Assembly (NCBI GenBank): GCA_937927905.1
Contig: CALFWP010000181.1
Span: 1-15,353 of the forward strand
Source: an uncultured Neomegalonema sp.
GTDB taxonomy: Bacteria; Pseudomonadota; Alphaproteobacteria; Rhodobacterales; Rhodobacteraceae
Reading direction: 5' to 3'
DNA: 15,353 nucleotides
In this document: positions 7,037 to 14,342 of the stretch, in pieces
How positions within the stretch are numbered: position 1 is the first letter of the stretch
Layout: each line of letters begins with the position of its first letter
Translations under genes and position numbers: made by a program
Notes under the pieces: generated by a model
Database searches by the model: none
What the model was told of the DNA's origin: nothing
The model's input: only the letters and a program-made list of their open reading frames with translations

Positions 7037-7959
7037 TCCGCCTCTTCCTTCCTCCCGATTCGGATATGCTGCCATTCATGGTACGTTTGTTTAGAGTTTT
7101 TCACTTTCCATTCAATACGCCCGTTACTGTTCCGGTCCAGAACAACGGCAGATGCAGCGGAAGGGCTGTTGAATGCATAAGGACGCTCGAAACGGAACTT
7201 TCCGTTATCCTGATTTGTCAGTATTCCACCCTCAATCAGCCTGTCTTTCAGACCGCTATAGCTTTGCTGTACATATCCGGTGTCCTTTAGGGCTTCGGAT
7301 CCTTCCAGAACGACAAATTCTCCATCCTCTTCCACTGCATAGGCACGGACAGCGCTTTTGTGACGGATTTCAAAAGTAGTCTTATTTAAAATCCGCTCCT
7401 CAACCGTTTTTGATTTTTCGCTAATCGCGGCAGGTTGCGGTTTCAGCATCTCAAGTCCAATAACCGGCAGCACAATTTTTAAATTGGCAAGAAACTGCTC
7501 TATATTCGCCTGATCCGCCTCCGGTAACCGGCGACGCTCAGCGCCTGGATTTGTCGCATTATCCAAAGAAACACGGCCTGCTTCTATCGCCAATTCTATA
7601 AGGCGCGCTTCAAGATATTCGGCATGTCCTTTCGATAAATCATCATCGCTGGTCGTAACTGTTATCGCAGTTTCCCAAAAGTCCCGCTTCAGGACGCTTT
7701 GAGCGATACGGGCAGACACAGAGTTTCCGGAGCCGATATAAACTCTCGTGCCGCCTGTTTCTTCAGGATCGGGTCCGGACAATATATATACGCCTGTGCG
7801 GTCAACCTCATCGCGGTTTGTCAGCTTACCGAATGCGGATGCACCGCTTACAAATACAATTCCGGTCCAACCGTGTATGGTCACTTTCCGCAAACCGCTG
7901 GGTTTTCCGTCTACCAGAAACAACTGGATTGTGCGACCGAAGTTCGGGTCCGCGCTCAT
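7033..7959 (-). CDS. GIY-YIG nuclease-like protein with DUF4357 domain
   Basis: A 308-residue protein with a GIY-YIG fold in the first half and a DUF4357 domain in the second. The GIY-YIG core is visible as GVYILSG (56-62), RVYIGSG (72-78), a candidate catalytic Arg84 in the following helix, and Glu117 in AEYLEARLIEL, followed by the LDNATNP and LPEAD segments typical of this subgroup. The DUF4357 part (about 195-296) shows EFVVLEGSEA, FNSPSAASAVV and NSNGRIEWK. The family is predicted to cut or bind nucleic acid, but no substrate is established. The ATG overlaps the aminotransferase stop codon as ATGA, and its own stop overlaps the phosphatase start as GTGA, so it should be translated as part of one coupled message. 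The first 50 residues look like an N-terminal extension. Confidence 0.85.
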   Translation of the reverse strand: MSADPNFGRTIQLFLVDGKPSGLRKVTIHGWTGIVFVSGASAFGKLTNRDEVDRTGVYILSGPDPEETGGTRVYIGSGNSVSARIAQSVLKRDFWETAITVTTSDDDLSKGHAEYLEARLIELAIEAGRVSLDNATNPGAERRRLPEADQANIEQFLANLKIVLPVIGLEMLKPQPAAISEKSKTVEERILNKTTFEIRHKSAVRAYAVEEDGEFVVLEGSEALKDTGYVQQSYSGLKDRLIEGGILTNQDNGKFRFERPYAFNSPSAASAVVLDRNSNGRIEWKVKNSKQTYHEWQHIRIGRKEEAE

Positions 7960-9167
7960 TCTACCGCCTTGTTTTCCATCAGGCGAACGGCCTCTTGCGC
8001 GATAATCTTAGCGATCTGAGCGCAATCCTCTACCGAAAACGTCAGCGGCACACGGATATCGCAGGTCGTCGAAAGCACACGCTTTGTCTCCGGCAAATTG
8101 GGCAGATAGCCGAGGTATTCCCAGGAATCATAGCGGCTTGTGAAAGCATGCGGGGTATCGTCCCCGAACCATTTAATATCCACCCCGCGCTCTGCACAAG
8201 CCGCAACCAGCGCCGGAACACGCCCTGCCAGCCCTATAGCCTGAAACTGGAAGGATGACCCGACATACGCTTCATCAGCGGTGCGCCAGGGCACACGCAG
8301 TCCGCGTATTTCCATCAACCCTCTGCTGAGCGCTCGGTAACGCTCGTTCCAGCGTGCGATATTGTTTTCCAGCATAGGCAATTGCGCACGCAGGATCGCC
8401 GCCCGTACCATATCCATCCGCGCGGAACAGTTGGGACTGTTCAGTCGCACACGCTGAAAAACATCTTCATCCGGTATAGCCCCGTGAGAACCGTAAAGCA
8501 TATATGATCCCGACCCGACCACTGCACGCGCCGCCAGCTCCGCGTCATTGGTCGTCAGAAACCCGCCCTCTCCAGAATTCAGATGTTTATAGGTCTGTGT
8601 TGAGAAACAGGCGACCCTGCCGAAATTGCCTGAGCGTATGCCTTTCCACCGTGCACCCATGGTATGCGCGCAATCCTCGATTAGCGTAATGCCGAATTCA
8701 TCACACACCGCACAGATTGCATCCATATCGGCGATATGTCCCCTCATATGAGAGAGCATGAAATAGCGCGCACCGCTCGCCTCTGCCTTCATGCACAGGT
8801 CTGAAATGTCTGTGTGCCAATCTTCGTCAATTTCCACCAGCACAGGTTCACCGCCGGCGGCATAGATCGCACCAGGCACCGGTGCCAGTGTATAGGCATT
8901 GGCGAGTACTTTTGTTCCCGGTTTTACACCGGCCGCACGCAAAGCAATCTGCATCGCCTGTCCGCCTGATGTGGTGGCCAGGCAATATTTTACCCCCTGA
9001 TAGGCGGCATATTCCTGTTCCAGTAAAGAGACGACCGATGTTTCTCCGGCCACTGTGTTGTACCGGTGCAACCTGCCACTGCGCAGAATCTCAACCGCTG
9101 CCGCTATACCCTCTTCGGGAACGGGTTCCTGCTGCGTAAAAGGTTTCCCGAACCGTTCATTTTCCAT
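7956..9167 (-). CDS. DegT/DnrJ/EryC1/StrS-type PLP aminotransferase
   Basis: PLP-dependent enzyme of fold type I; relatives mostly transfer an amino group to keto-sugar nucleotides. Numbering from ATG at 9167 (403 residues), the PLP-binding aspartate is Asp165 in IEDCAH, the Schiff-base lysine is Lys194 in STQTYKHLNSGEGG, and the C-terminal dimer region carries a block (RMDMVRAAILRAQLPML) resembling the conserved xDIQAAxxxxQL segment of the family. I prefer ATG at 9167 over the in-frame TTG at 9176 because purine-rich GAGG and GAGA sequences lie just upstream. It is the first gene of the minus-strand operon and overlaps the GIY-YIG gene by ATGA. No sugar-nucleotide dehydratase, epimerase or glycosyltransferase gene is beside it, so the substrate cannot be inferred and could be unusual. 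Confidence 0.88.
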   Translation of the reverse strand: MENERFGKPFTQQEPVPEEGIAAAVEILRSGRLHRYNTVAGETSVVSLLEQEYAAYQGVKYCLATTSGGQAMQIALRAAGVKPGTKVLANAYTLAPVPGAIYAAGGEPVLVEIDEDWHTDISDLCMKAEASGARYFMLSHMRGHIADMDAICAVCDEFGITLIEDCAHTMGARWKGIRSGNFGRVACFSTQTYKHLNSGEGGFLTTNDAELAARAVVGSGSYMLYGSHGAIPDEDVFQRVRLNSPNCSARMDMVRAAILRAQLPMLENNIARWNERYRALSRGLMEIRGLRVPWRTADEAYVGSSFQFQAIGLAGRVPALVAACAERGVDIKWFGDDTPHAFTSRYDSWEYLGYLPNLPETKRVLSTTCDIRVPLTFSVEDCAQIAKIIAQEAVRLMENKAVE

Positions 9168-9358
9168 CGCTCTCAACCTCAGCGCGGTTAATCATGCTAT
9201 ATCAGAGTCCTGTATTTACGGCATGAAGTCACGCTTCAAGAAAAAACGGCATGAATCTCCTTACCCGAAGTCATCCGATGGTAGAGCCATAGGTTTATGA
9301 AAAGCTTTTTCAGGGTATTCATCTTGATTCCGTCAGCAGCGGCGCGTAACTGCATTCT
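9168..9358. promoter_or_regulatory. Divergent aminotransferase / def promoter region
   Basis: This 191-base gap must drive both the minus-strand three-gene operon and def. It contains three GANTC sites (9205-9209, 9253-9257, 9326-9330), the target of the CcrM-type methylase of alphaproteobacteria, a 10-base direct repeat ACGGCATGAA (9218-9227 and 9246-9255), an inverted repeat TGAAG/CTTCA (9224-9238) and the palindrome AAAAGCTTTT (9300-9309). Possible promoters are weak: TTGATT (9324-9329) with TAACTG (9347-9352) toward def, and TTGAAG with TAAATA on the minus strand. No ribosome site precedes the def ATG. Confidence 0.4.
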
Positions 9359-9880
9359 ATGGCTTTACGAAAGATTCTCCTGCATCCTGATCCGCGCCTC
9401 AAAAAGAAGTGCGAACCGGTCACGCAAGTTGACGATGAAACCCGTATTCTGATGCAGGATATGCTGGAAACGATGTATGATGCGCCCGGCATCGGACTGG
9501 CCGCGTCACAAATCGGCGTTATGAAACGCGTTCTGGTCATGGATATTGTTAAAGACGAAGACGGCGAACCGGAACCATACCTTATGGCCAATCCTGAAAT
9601 TACATGGGCGTCAGAGGAATTGAGCACTTATGAAGAAGGGTGCTTGTCTATTCCGGAAGAGTTTGCGGATGTAAAACGGCCCGAGCGCGTGAAGGTCAGT
9701 TATCTTGACGAAAATGGCATACCACAAGAACTTGATTGTGACGGCCTGCTGGCGACATGTGTGCAGCATGAAATAGATCACCTCGATGGTAAACTTTTCA
9801 TAGATTATCTTGGACCGGTCAAACGCTCAATGATTACTGGCCGGATGAAAAAACGTAAAAAAGAGCGTGCGGGCACGTAA
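9359..9880 (+). CDS. def: Peptide deformylase
   Basis: Removes the formyl group from the N-terminal methionine of new proteins; a cytosolic metalloenzyme using Fe2+ or Zn2+. All three family motifs are intact in the 173-residue protein: GIGLAASQIG (44-53), EGCLS (93-97) with metal ligand Cys95, and QHEIDHLDG (136-144) with metal ligands His137 and His141 and catalytic Glu138. The ATG at 9359 gives MALRKILLHPDPRLK, the normal beginning. No Shine-Dalgarno sequence is visible. The usual neighbour fmt is not in the window, so this copy stands apart from a def-fmt pair and may be one of several paralogues. No clear terminator follows; yaaA starts 142 bases downstream. Confidence 0.96.
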   Translation: MALRKILLHPDPRLKKKCEPVTQVDDETRILMQDMLETMYDAPGIGLAASQIGVMKRVLVMDIVKDEDGEPEPYLMANPEITWASEELSTYEEGCLSIPEEFADVKRPERVKVSYLDENGIPQELDCDGLLATCVQHEIDHLDGKLFIDYLGPVKRSMITGRMKKRKKERAGT

Positions 9881-9907
9881 GACCGCCGCCCCCCCTGAAT
9901 ACGGCAC

Positions 9908-9941
9908 TGCTGTAGCGTCTGATGATAATTGACTTACAGCA
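9908..9941. repeat. TGCTGTA/TACAGCA inverted repeat upstream of yaaA
   Basis: TGCTGTA (9908-9914) and TACAGCA (9935-9941) are perfect 7-bp complements, 20 bases apart. The right arm directly follows TTGACT (9929-9934), a good -35 hexamer, though the matching -10 is weak (TAAGTA after 16 bases). This looks like a candidate operator and promoter for yaaA, about 80-115 bases before its ATG. TGCTGT half-sites recur before the DUF2314 gene. Confidence 0.35.
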
Positions 9942-10022
9942 CCGGACACATAAGTAGGATTTTACCCAAGCGTACTGGCGCGGCATCCTGTCCGCCGACG
10001 TGATGAGGGACGGAGGACCATT

Positions 10023-10808
10023 ATGCTCACCCTGCTTTCCCCGGCCAAAAAGCTGAATTTTGATGCCCCGGACATGGCGCTGGAACCGACACAGCCGCGT
10101 CTGACCGGAGACACGCTTGAACTGGCGAAGGTTGCCAAAAAGCAAACGCCTGCGGATCTGAAGCGTCTGATGCATATCAGCGACTCTCTTGCGGAACTGA
10201 ATGCTGATCGCTTTAAAGCATTTAATCTGGAGGGGCATAGCAATTCGGCAAAACCGGCGGGGTTGACATTCGACGGTGATGTCTATTGGGGCTTTGACGC
10301 GAAAACCTTTACGGATCAAGACCTGGAATACGCGCAAGATCATGTACGTATTCTCTCAGGTTTATACGGCGTTCTGCGCCCGCTGGACGAAATCCAGGCC
10401 TATCGCCTCGAAATGGGCACAAAGCTGGAAACGAAACGCGGAAAATCGCTTTATGATTTCTGGGGCCGGACGCTATCCGATACACTGAACAGCGACCTTG
10501 AGGGCCATGGGGATAAAACAATTGTTAATCTTGCTTCGAACGAATACTTCAAAGCCGTAGACAAAAAAGCACTTGGCCGCCCTGTAATTTCGGCAAAATT
10601 TCTCAACATCAAAGACGGCGAAGCCCGGGCGCTGATGTATTATGCGAAGTTTGCCCGCGGCTTGATGGCCCGGTGGATTGTCCAAAACCGGATCGAAAGA
10701 GCGGACGACCTAAAGGCGTTCGATGCTGATGGATACACGTTTGACGGGGTGTCATCCACGGAAAAAGAGCTGGTATTTACCAGGATGCAACCGCCTCCGA
10801 AAAAATAA
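10023..10808 (+). CDS. yaaA: Peroxide stress protein YaaA (UPF0246)
   Basis: Family member of E. coli YaaA, which limits damage from intracellular iron during hydrogen peroxide stress and has been reported to bind DNA. The 261-residue length is typical. Diagnostic features are the MLTLLSPAKKLNFD start, DGDVYWGFDAKTF (about 83-95), ILSGLYGVLRPLDEIQAYRLEMG (about 109-131) and the C-terminal segment ending ELVFTRMQ. The start is supported by GGAGG a few bases upstream (gacggaggaccattATG). It follows def by 142 bases and precedes a DUF2314 gene by 73 bases, possibly on one transcript. A candidate promoter with an inverted repeat lies upstream. No OxyR-type site could be confirmed by eye. Confidence 0.94.
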   Translation: MLTLLSPAKKLNFDAPDMALEPTQPRLTGDTLELAKVAKKQTPADLKRLMHISDSLAELNADRFKAFNLEGHSNSAKPAGLTFDGDVYWGFDAKTFTDQDLEYAQDHVRILSGLYGVLRPLDEIQAYRLEMGTKLETKRGKSLYDFWGRTLSDTLNSDLEGHGDKTIVNLASNEYFKAVDKKALGRPVISAKFLNIKDGEARALMYYAKFARGLMARWIVQNRIERADDLKAFDADGYTFDGVSSTEKELVFTRMQPPPKK

Positions 10809-10823
10809 CTTTGTGCATTTTAG

Positions 10824-10865
10824 CTGTTTGTTACCACAGCACTGTTATTGCTGTACTTCCGGTAA
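10824..10865 (+). other. Overlapping inverted repeats between yaaA and DUF2314 gene
   Basis: Three symmetric pairings compete here: GCTGT/ACAGC across TTGTTACC (10823-10840), ACAGCA/TGCTGT across seven bases (10836-10854), and an outer TTACC/GGTAA pair (10831-10865). The first and second use the same ACAGC strand, so they are mutually exclusive as RNA hairpins. No T-tract follows. It may be a leader structure or an operator for the downstream gene; this is inference. Confidence 0.35.
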
Positions 10866-10881
10866 AGAGACGGAGGCAGTA

Positions 10882-11403
10882 ATGAAGCTGACGCATATAA
10901 TCAGTGCAGGTGTGGTCGTGATGGCCGGAGGTATGTCCATCGCCTGGGTCTTCAGTGATCGCGAGGCCGAAGCGGGCATTTCAAGTGAACAAGCCAGAGG
11001 CACAGCCGAAGTAAAACCTGACAGCCGCCTTACACCGTCAATGCTGGCAGCACGCGCAACCTTTGACGCTTTCTGGAGGCGGGTTTCCAATGATAAAACC
11101 GGCCTTGATGCCATCAGTATTAAGATCGGTATCCCCCATGAAAACGGCATGGAACACCTTTGGATGACCGGGTGTGTCAGTGAGGATGCTCAGGTCTTTG
11201 ATTGTGTGCTCAGTAACGAGCCGAGATTTGTACAACAGGCATTCGGATCGCGTTACCGGTTCTCCCGCGAATCAATTTCAGACTGGATGTACCGCCAGAA
11301 CGGAAAAATTCACGGCGGTTACTCGATCCGTGAAGAACTGCCGCTTTTGCCTCAGGATCAAGCCGATGCATTGTCGGCAATGCTGGCCCCTTTGCCGCAG
11401 TAA
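10882..11403 (+). CDS. DUF2314 protein with N-terminal signal/anchor
   Basis: A 173-residue protein of unknown function. Residues 5-24 form a hydrophobic segment after a lysine at position 2, so it is either exported or anchored in the inner membrane with the domain in the periplasm. The rest matches the DUF2314 pattern: a leading ARATFDAFWRR helix (57-67), EHLWM (91-95), a loss-of-charge stretch through SNEPRF (111-116), and the hallmark SISDWMYRQNGKIHGGYSIRE around residues 131-151. Start chosen at ATG 10882 because GGAGG ends five bases upstream; the open frame extends upstream into yaaA, but that longer version has no ribosome site. It is followed 33 bases later by a strong terminator, so it ends the def/yaaA-side transcription unit. 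Confidence 0.82.
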   Translation: MKLTHIISAGVVVMAGGMSIAWVFSDREAEAGISSEQARGTAEVKPDSRLTPSMLAARATFDAFWRRVSNDKTGLDAISIKIGIPHENGMEHLWMTGCVSEDAQVFDCVLSNEPRFVQQAFGSRYRFSRESISDWMYRQNGKIHGGYSIREELPLLPQDQADALSAMLAPLPQ

Positions 11404-11436
11404 TAATCCGCACGGCTCAATCAACTCTCAAGTCCG

Positions 11437-11463
11437 GGCCGCTGCACATAGCAGCGGCCTTTT
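11437..11463 (+). terminator. Intrinsic terminator after DUF2314 gene
   Basis: GGCCGCTGC (11437-11445) pairs perfectly with GCAGCGGCC (11451-11459) around the 5-base loop ACATA, followed by TTTT and C. A weaker AT-rich inverted repeat, GAGTTTT/AAAACTC (11471-11492), lies just beyond and may help stop the convergent minus-strand gene that ends at 11550. Confidence 0.92.
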
Positions 11464-11549
11464 CTACGTAGAGTTTTACCTGTAAAAAACTCCGGATGAG
11501 AGACAGGTATTCTGTGCGAGATCACGGGGTTTTCTGACACACGCGTCAT

Positions 11550-12863
11550 TCAGCTGCGCAGAGCGCTTTCGCATTTTGGCAGCCAGGGTTCTCTGGAAAT
11601 CCCCCAACGGCTGTCCAGCGGCGCATGGGGATCGGCCACAAGCCGTCCGTTCTCGATCCCGCGCCAGATTTCGCGCAGGGTCATCTGACGCCCGCCGCGG
11701 ATATCGAACGGCACCGCACAGTAGGTACCGATTTCCTCCTCCGACACGGCATCCTCCGGATCAAACAGCGCTTCAATCACAGGCTTCAGGCCGAAATATT
11801 CTTGCTCCCATTCGGGGTCCTGCATCAGCGAGCGCAACAGCTTGAACTGACCGGTCAGCTTTTTATCACGCCCGGGCGTCGAATGCTGGGCATATTCGCC
11901 GAATGTCATGCACTGACGCCCATTATTGACCTCTATTGTATTCAGATAGCTGAGGCTTTCATTCACAATATCTACACGCTGCACTGTATAATCGCACAGC
12001 GCGGTAAACAGGCGCTCGGCTTTGGCATCCAAAGGCTCTTTAATCTTTGCCAACGCGGTCTGTGTGGCCAGTTTGAAGGCTTCCCTGTCGCCGCCGAGTG
12101 AGGCCGCGACCTTCCATTGTTCCGCCGAAGCACCGGGAACACTCATGGCATTTTTCTTCAGATAATCATGAGGCTTAAAGCGCCGGTATCCGTCGCGTTT
12201 GCGCTTATCTTCCGGCACTTCCGCCGGAAAATCATTGATTTCCGCCATAATACGCCAGGCGCGAGGCGAGGAATGGGATAGTGTCGTCATAGCACCGCTG
12301 GGGTCGATATCCTTGACGATATAGGCGTGATTGCGCGGCAGCAGAAACATGTCCCCCGGGCGCACATCCTCGAGCGCGACCGGATAGGTATCCTGCGCCA
12401 GATTAATCGTCGAGGTGATGTCCCCGACAAAATTGATAAAGGCGCGCAATTTATCGATTTCAGTATATTCCGGCCCCTCATAGGTGGACCAGCTGCCGTC
12501 ATCATTTTCATGGCGGCGCTTTTCGCGGAAGCCGTCCCACTTGGTAAATTCATTGGAGAGAATGCGCCCGTTGCGCGGATCATTGATTTTAAAAGGTAAT
12601 TTGTGCTTATACGCATAGATGATGCGCATCGCATAAATCACATCCGCACAATCGAGTGCCAACCCGAACAGCGCCTTGTCCTCAGGCTTATGAAACGCAT
12701 CCTTGCCGAAACCGGTCCGCACCCATTCGGGGAAGCCCTCTTCATAGGCATCATTCCATTCATTCTCAGCGGTCCAGATTGCGGCCTGGGCACCTGTTGC
12801 CGAAAACAGCGCCACGGTCGAGGCCGCCAGAAGGCGTTTCAAAAAGCGGGTCATCTTTGTCAT
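11550..12863 (-). CDS. Exported protein, putative papain/NlpC-like cysteine hydrolase
   Basis: A 437-residue protein with a clear Sec signal peptide: basic residues near the start (MTKMTRFLKR), a hydrophobic core LLAASTVALFSATG, and a likely cleavage after AQA at residue 27. I do not recognise a named family. The mature part has a pattern seen in papain-fold/NlpC-P60 hydrolases: a buried-looking Cys72 in LALDCADVIYAMR at the start of a helix, then VRPGDMFLLPRNHAYIV (168-183), where PGD followed by a His (His179) resembles the LxPGDL...HVGI block. These would form a Cys-His pair; the third residue is uncertain. The C-terminal 200 residues look helical and carry no motif I know. An in-frame second ATG (codon 4) is an alternative start. 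A TAGAAT -10-like hexamer lies at 12884-12879. It sits alone downstream of the ndk terminator. Confidence 0.6.
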   Translation of the reverse strand: MTKMTRFLKRLLAASTVALFSATGAQAAIWTAENEWNDAYEEGFPEWVRTGFGKDAFHKPEDKALFGLALDCADVIYAMRIIYAYKHKLPFKINDPRNGRILSNEFTKWDGFREKRRHENDDGSWSTYEGPEYTEIDKLRAFINFVGDITSTINLAQDTYPVALEDVRPGDMFLLPRNHAYIVKDIDPSGAMTTLSHSSPRAWRIMAEINDFPAEVPEDKRKRDGYRRFKPHDYLKKNAMSVPGASAEQWKVAASLGGDREAFKLATQTALAKIKEPLDAKAERLFTALCDYTVQRVDIVNESLSYLNTIEVNNGRQCMTFGEYAQHSTPGRDKKLTGQFKLLRSLMQDPEWEQEYFGLKPVIEALFDPEDAVSEEEIGTYCAVPFDIRGGRQMTLREIWRGIENGRLVADPHAPLDSRWGISREPWLPKCESALRS

Positions 12864-12964
12864 CCCTGAACTTTTCCTATTCTAAAGCCTATCCGGTTTT
12901 CGTGGTACAATTGCAAGGCGCTCAAGCAAATGTGTGACATTTACGGATTTAAGAATTAACCAAC

Positions 12965-13001
12965 AAAAAAGCGCTTTCAGGACCATTTTGCCTGAAAGCG
13001 C
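12965..13001 (-). terminator. Intrinsic terminator of ndk
   Basis: Read on the minus strand, GCGCTTTCAGG (13001-12991) and CCTGAAAGCGC (12981-12971) form a perfect 11-bp stem around a 9-base loop, followed by six Ts (12970-12965). It begins 44 bases after the ndk stop codon and separates ndk from the exported-protein gene. Confidence 0.93.
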
Positions 13002-13044
13002 CATTTGCCGTAAGGCGGCACTGGCCGCGCCGCACACTGCGGAT

Positions 13045-13467
13045 TTAACCGACGATTTCTTCAGGCTTGAAGAAAAAGTCAATTTCGATCTTCGCATTTT
13101 CAAGGCTGTCGGAGCCGTGAACGGAGTTTTCACCGACCGAATCCGCAAATTCCGCACGCACGGTACCGGCAGCGGCATCCGCAGGGTTGGTGGCACCCAT
13201 CACATCGCGGTGCAGAGCCACGGCGTTTTCGGCTTCCAGCACCTGAACCGATACCGGCGAACGGGACATGAACGTCGTCAGCTCATCATAGAACGGACGC
13301 TCGGCATGGACCTCGTAGAATTTACCGGCCATATCCTTGGACATATGTAGGCGCTTTTGCGCCACGACGCGCAGACCGGCATCCTCGAATTTTTTGATAA
13401 TCGCACCGGTCACATTTTTTTCGGTCGCATCGGGTTTAATGATGGAAAGCGTACGTTCTACCGCCAT
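13045..13467 (-). CDS. ndk: Nucleoside diphosphate kinase
   Basis: Transfers the gamma-phosphate of ATP to nucleoside diphosphates through a phospho-histidine intermediate, balancing NTP and dNTP pools in the cytosol. The 140-residue protein matches the family from MAVERTLSIIKPDA onward. The catalytic His117 sits in the signature NSVHGSDS (115-121), and the Kpn-loop region is normal (RDVMGATNPADAAAGTVRAEFA, with ATP-contacting Arg and Asn). The ATG at 13467 has AGGAG seven bases upstream. It is 125 bases downstream of the SDR gene on the same strand, with no clear terminator between, and is followed by its own strong terminator. A small stem TGCGC/GCGCA (13496-13510) lies in its upstream region. 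Confidence 0.97.
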   Translation of the reverse strand: MAVERTLSIIKPDATEKNVTGAIIKKFEDAGLRVVAQKRLHMSKDMAGKFYEVHAERPFYDELTTFMSRSPVSVQVLEAENAVALHRDVMGATNPADAAAGTVRAEFADSVGENSVHGSDSLENAKIEIDFFFKPEEIVG

Positions 13468-13592
13468 GGGACAGCTCCTGATATAAAACGGATCATGCGC
13501 GAAAGGCGCACTAAATTATGTTCGCGCGGCGCTTAACATGCTGCGATGCAATAGGGAAGAGGCCGGACGCGCATTCCCCGCCCTCTGAAGTG

Positions 13593-14342
13593 TTACCGCG
13601 CCGTAAATCCGCCATCGACCATCAGCACCTGTCCGGTCACATAATCCGAAGCCGGGGAGCAGAAAAATACCGCAGGGCCGACAATATCGGCCATGGTACC
13701 ATTACGCCCGACACAGGTTTGCGCGGCATTGCGAGCGGCACGTTCTTCATCGGAAAAGACCGGTGCGGTCAACTCGGTCGGAAAAAATCCCGGTCCCAGC
13801 GCATTGGCGGTAATGCCGTCTTTGGACCAGGCCTCCGCCATCGCACGGGTCAGTTGCCCGATCCCGCCTTTCGAGGCTCCATAAGCCAGCCCGCCCGGAA
13901 AGGCGCGCGTGGTCTGGAGCGAGGCAAAATTCAGAATACGCCCCCAGCTTTTGGCTTTCATTGCAGGGACCATCGCCTGAGCCAAAAAAAACGGTACAGC
14001 GAGGTTCAAATCGAGCGTGATCTGCCAGCCGTCAAGTGTGACCTCATCAGCTGTTTGACGTGTATTAATTCCGGCGGCATTGACCAGTATATCCGGCGCG
14101 CCGAAGGGCCGTGCAATCTCCGCCGCCAGTGCCGCAGCACCTTTCGGATCGGACAAATCCGCAGCCAGCACAGCGGTTTCACCATCCGTTTCAGCGGCCC
14201 ACGCGTCCAGTTCTTCACGGCGTCGGGCAACACCCACCACCTGTGCACCGCGTTCTGCCAGTGCCGAGGCCACCGCACGGCCCAGACCGCCCGACGCACC
14301 GGTCACACATGCAATACGCCCCTCAACGGAAAATCCGCTCAT
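13593..14342 (-). CDS. Short-chain dehydrogenase/reductase (SDR)
   Basis: Classical SDR of 249 residues, an NAD(P)-dependent oxidoreductase of unknown substrate. The Rossmann cofactor loop TGASGGLG is at 14-21, NAAG at 88-91, and the catalytic residues are Asn113, Ser141, Tyr154 and Lys158 (YGASK). Basic residues at 40-42 after the second beta strand (ARRR) suggest NADP(H). The C-terminal VTGQVLMVDGGFTAR end is typical. It resembles gluconate 5-dehydrogenase and 3-oxoacyl-ACP reductase types, which cannot be told apart here. It lies 45 bases after the DUF2125-like gene. The start ATG lies in a 14-bp tandem repeat, so an upstream out-of-frame ATG opens a five-codon ORF ending in ATGA at the true start. 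No good ribosome site precedes either ATG. Confidence 0.93.
   Translation of the reverse strand: MSGFSVEGRIACVTGASGGLGRAVASALAERGAQVVGVARRREELDAWAAETDGETAVLAADLSDPKGAAALAAEIARPFGAPDILVNAAGINTRQTADEVTLDGWQITLDLNLAVPFFLAQAMVPAMKAKSWGRILNFASLQTTRAFPGGLAYGASKGGIGQLTRAMAEAWSKDGITANALGPGFFPTELTAPVFSDEERAARNAAQTCVGRNGTMADIVGPAVFFCSPASDYVTGQVLMVDGGFTAR

Noticed and set aside
7034..7075. Upstream start for the phosphatase at 7075
   Set aside because: It adds 13 non-conserved residues and a 43-base overlap. GTG at 7036 fits the family start and the GTGA coupling.
9168..9176. TTG start for the aminotransferase at 9176
   Set aside because: An in-frame ATG three codons later is more likely and is served by the same purine-rich leader.
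9889..9895. Run of seven C bases after def
   Set aside because: It lies outside any coding region or clear promoter and is short, so phase variation is not supported.
10824..10839. CTGT-N8-ACAG, like an E. coli LexA box
   Set aside because: Alphaproteobacterial LexA normally recognises GTTC-N7-GTTC, and the spacer is not the AT-rich core expected, so I do not call an SOS box.
10723..10881. Longer start for the DUF2314 gene inside yaaA
   Set aside because: The extra 53 residues overlap yaaA in another frame. A clear GGAGG supports the ATG at 10882, which also exposes a signal-like segment.
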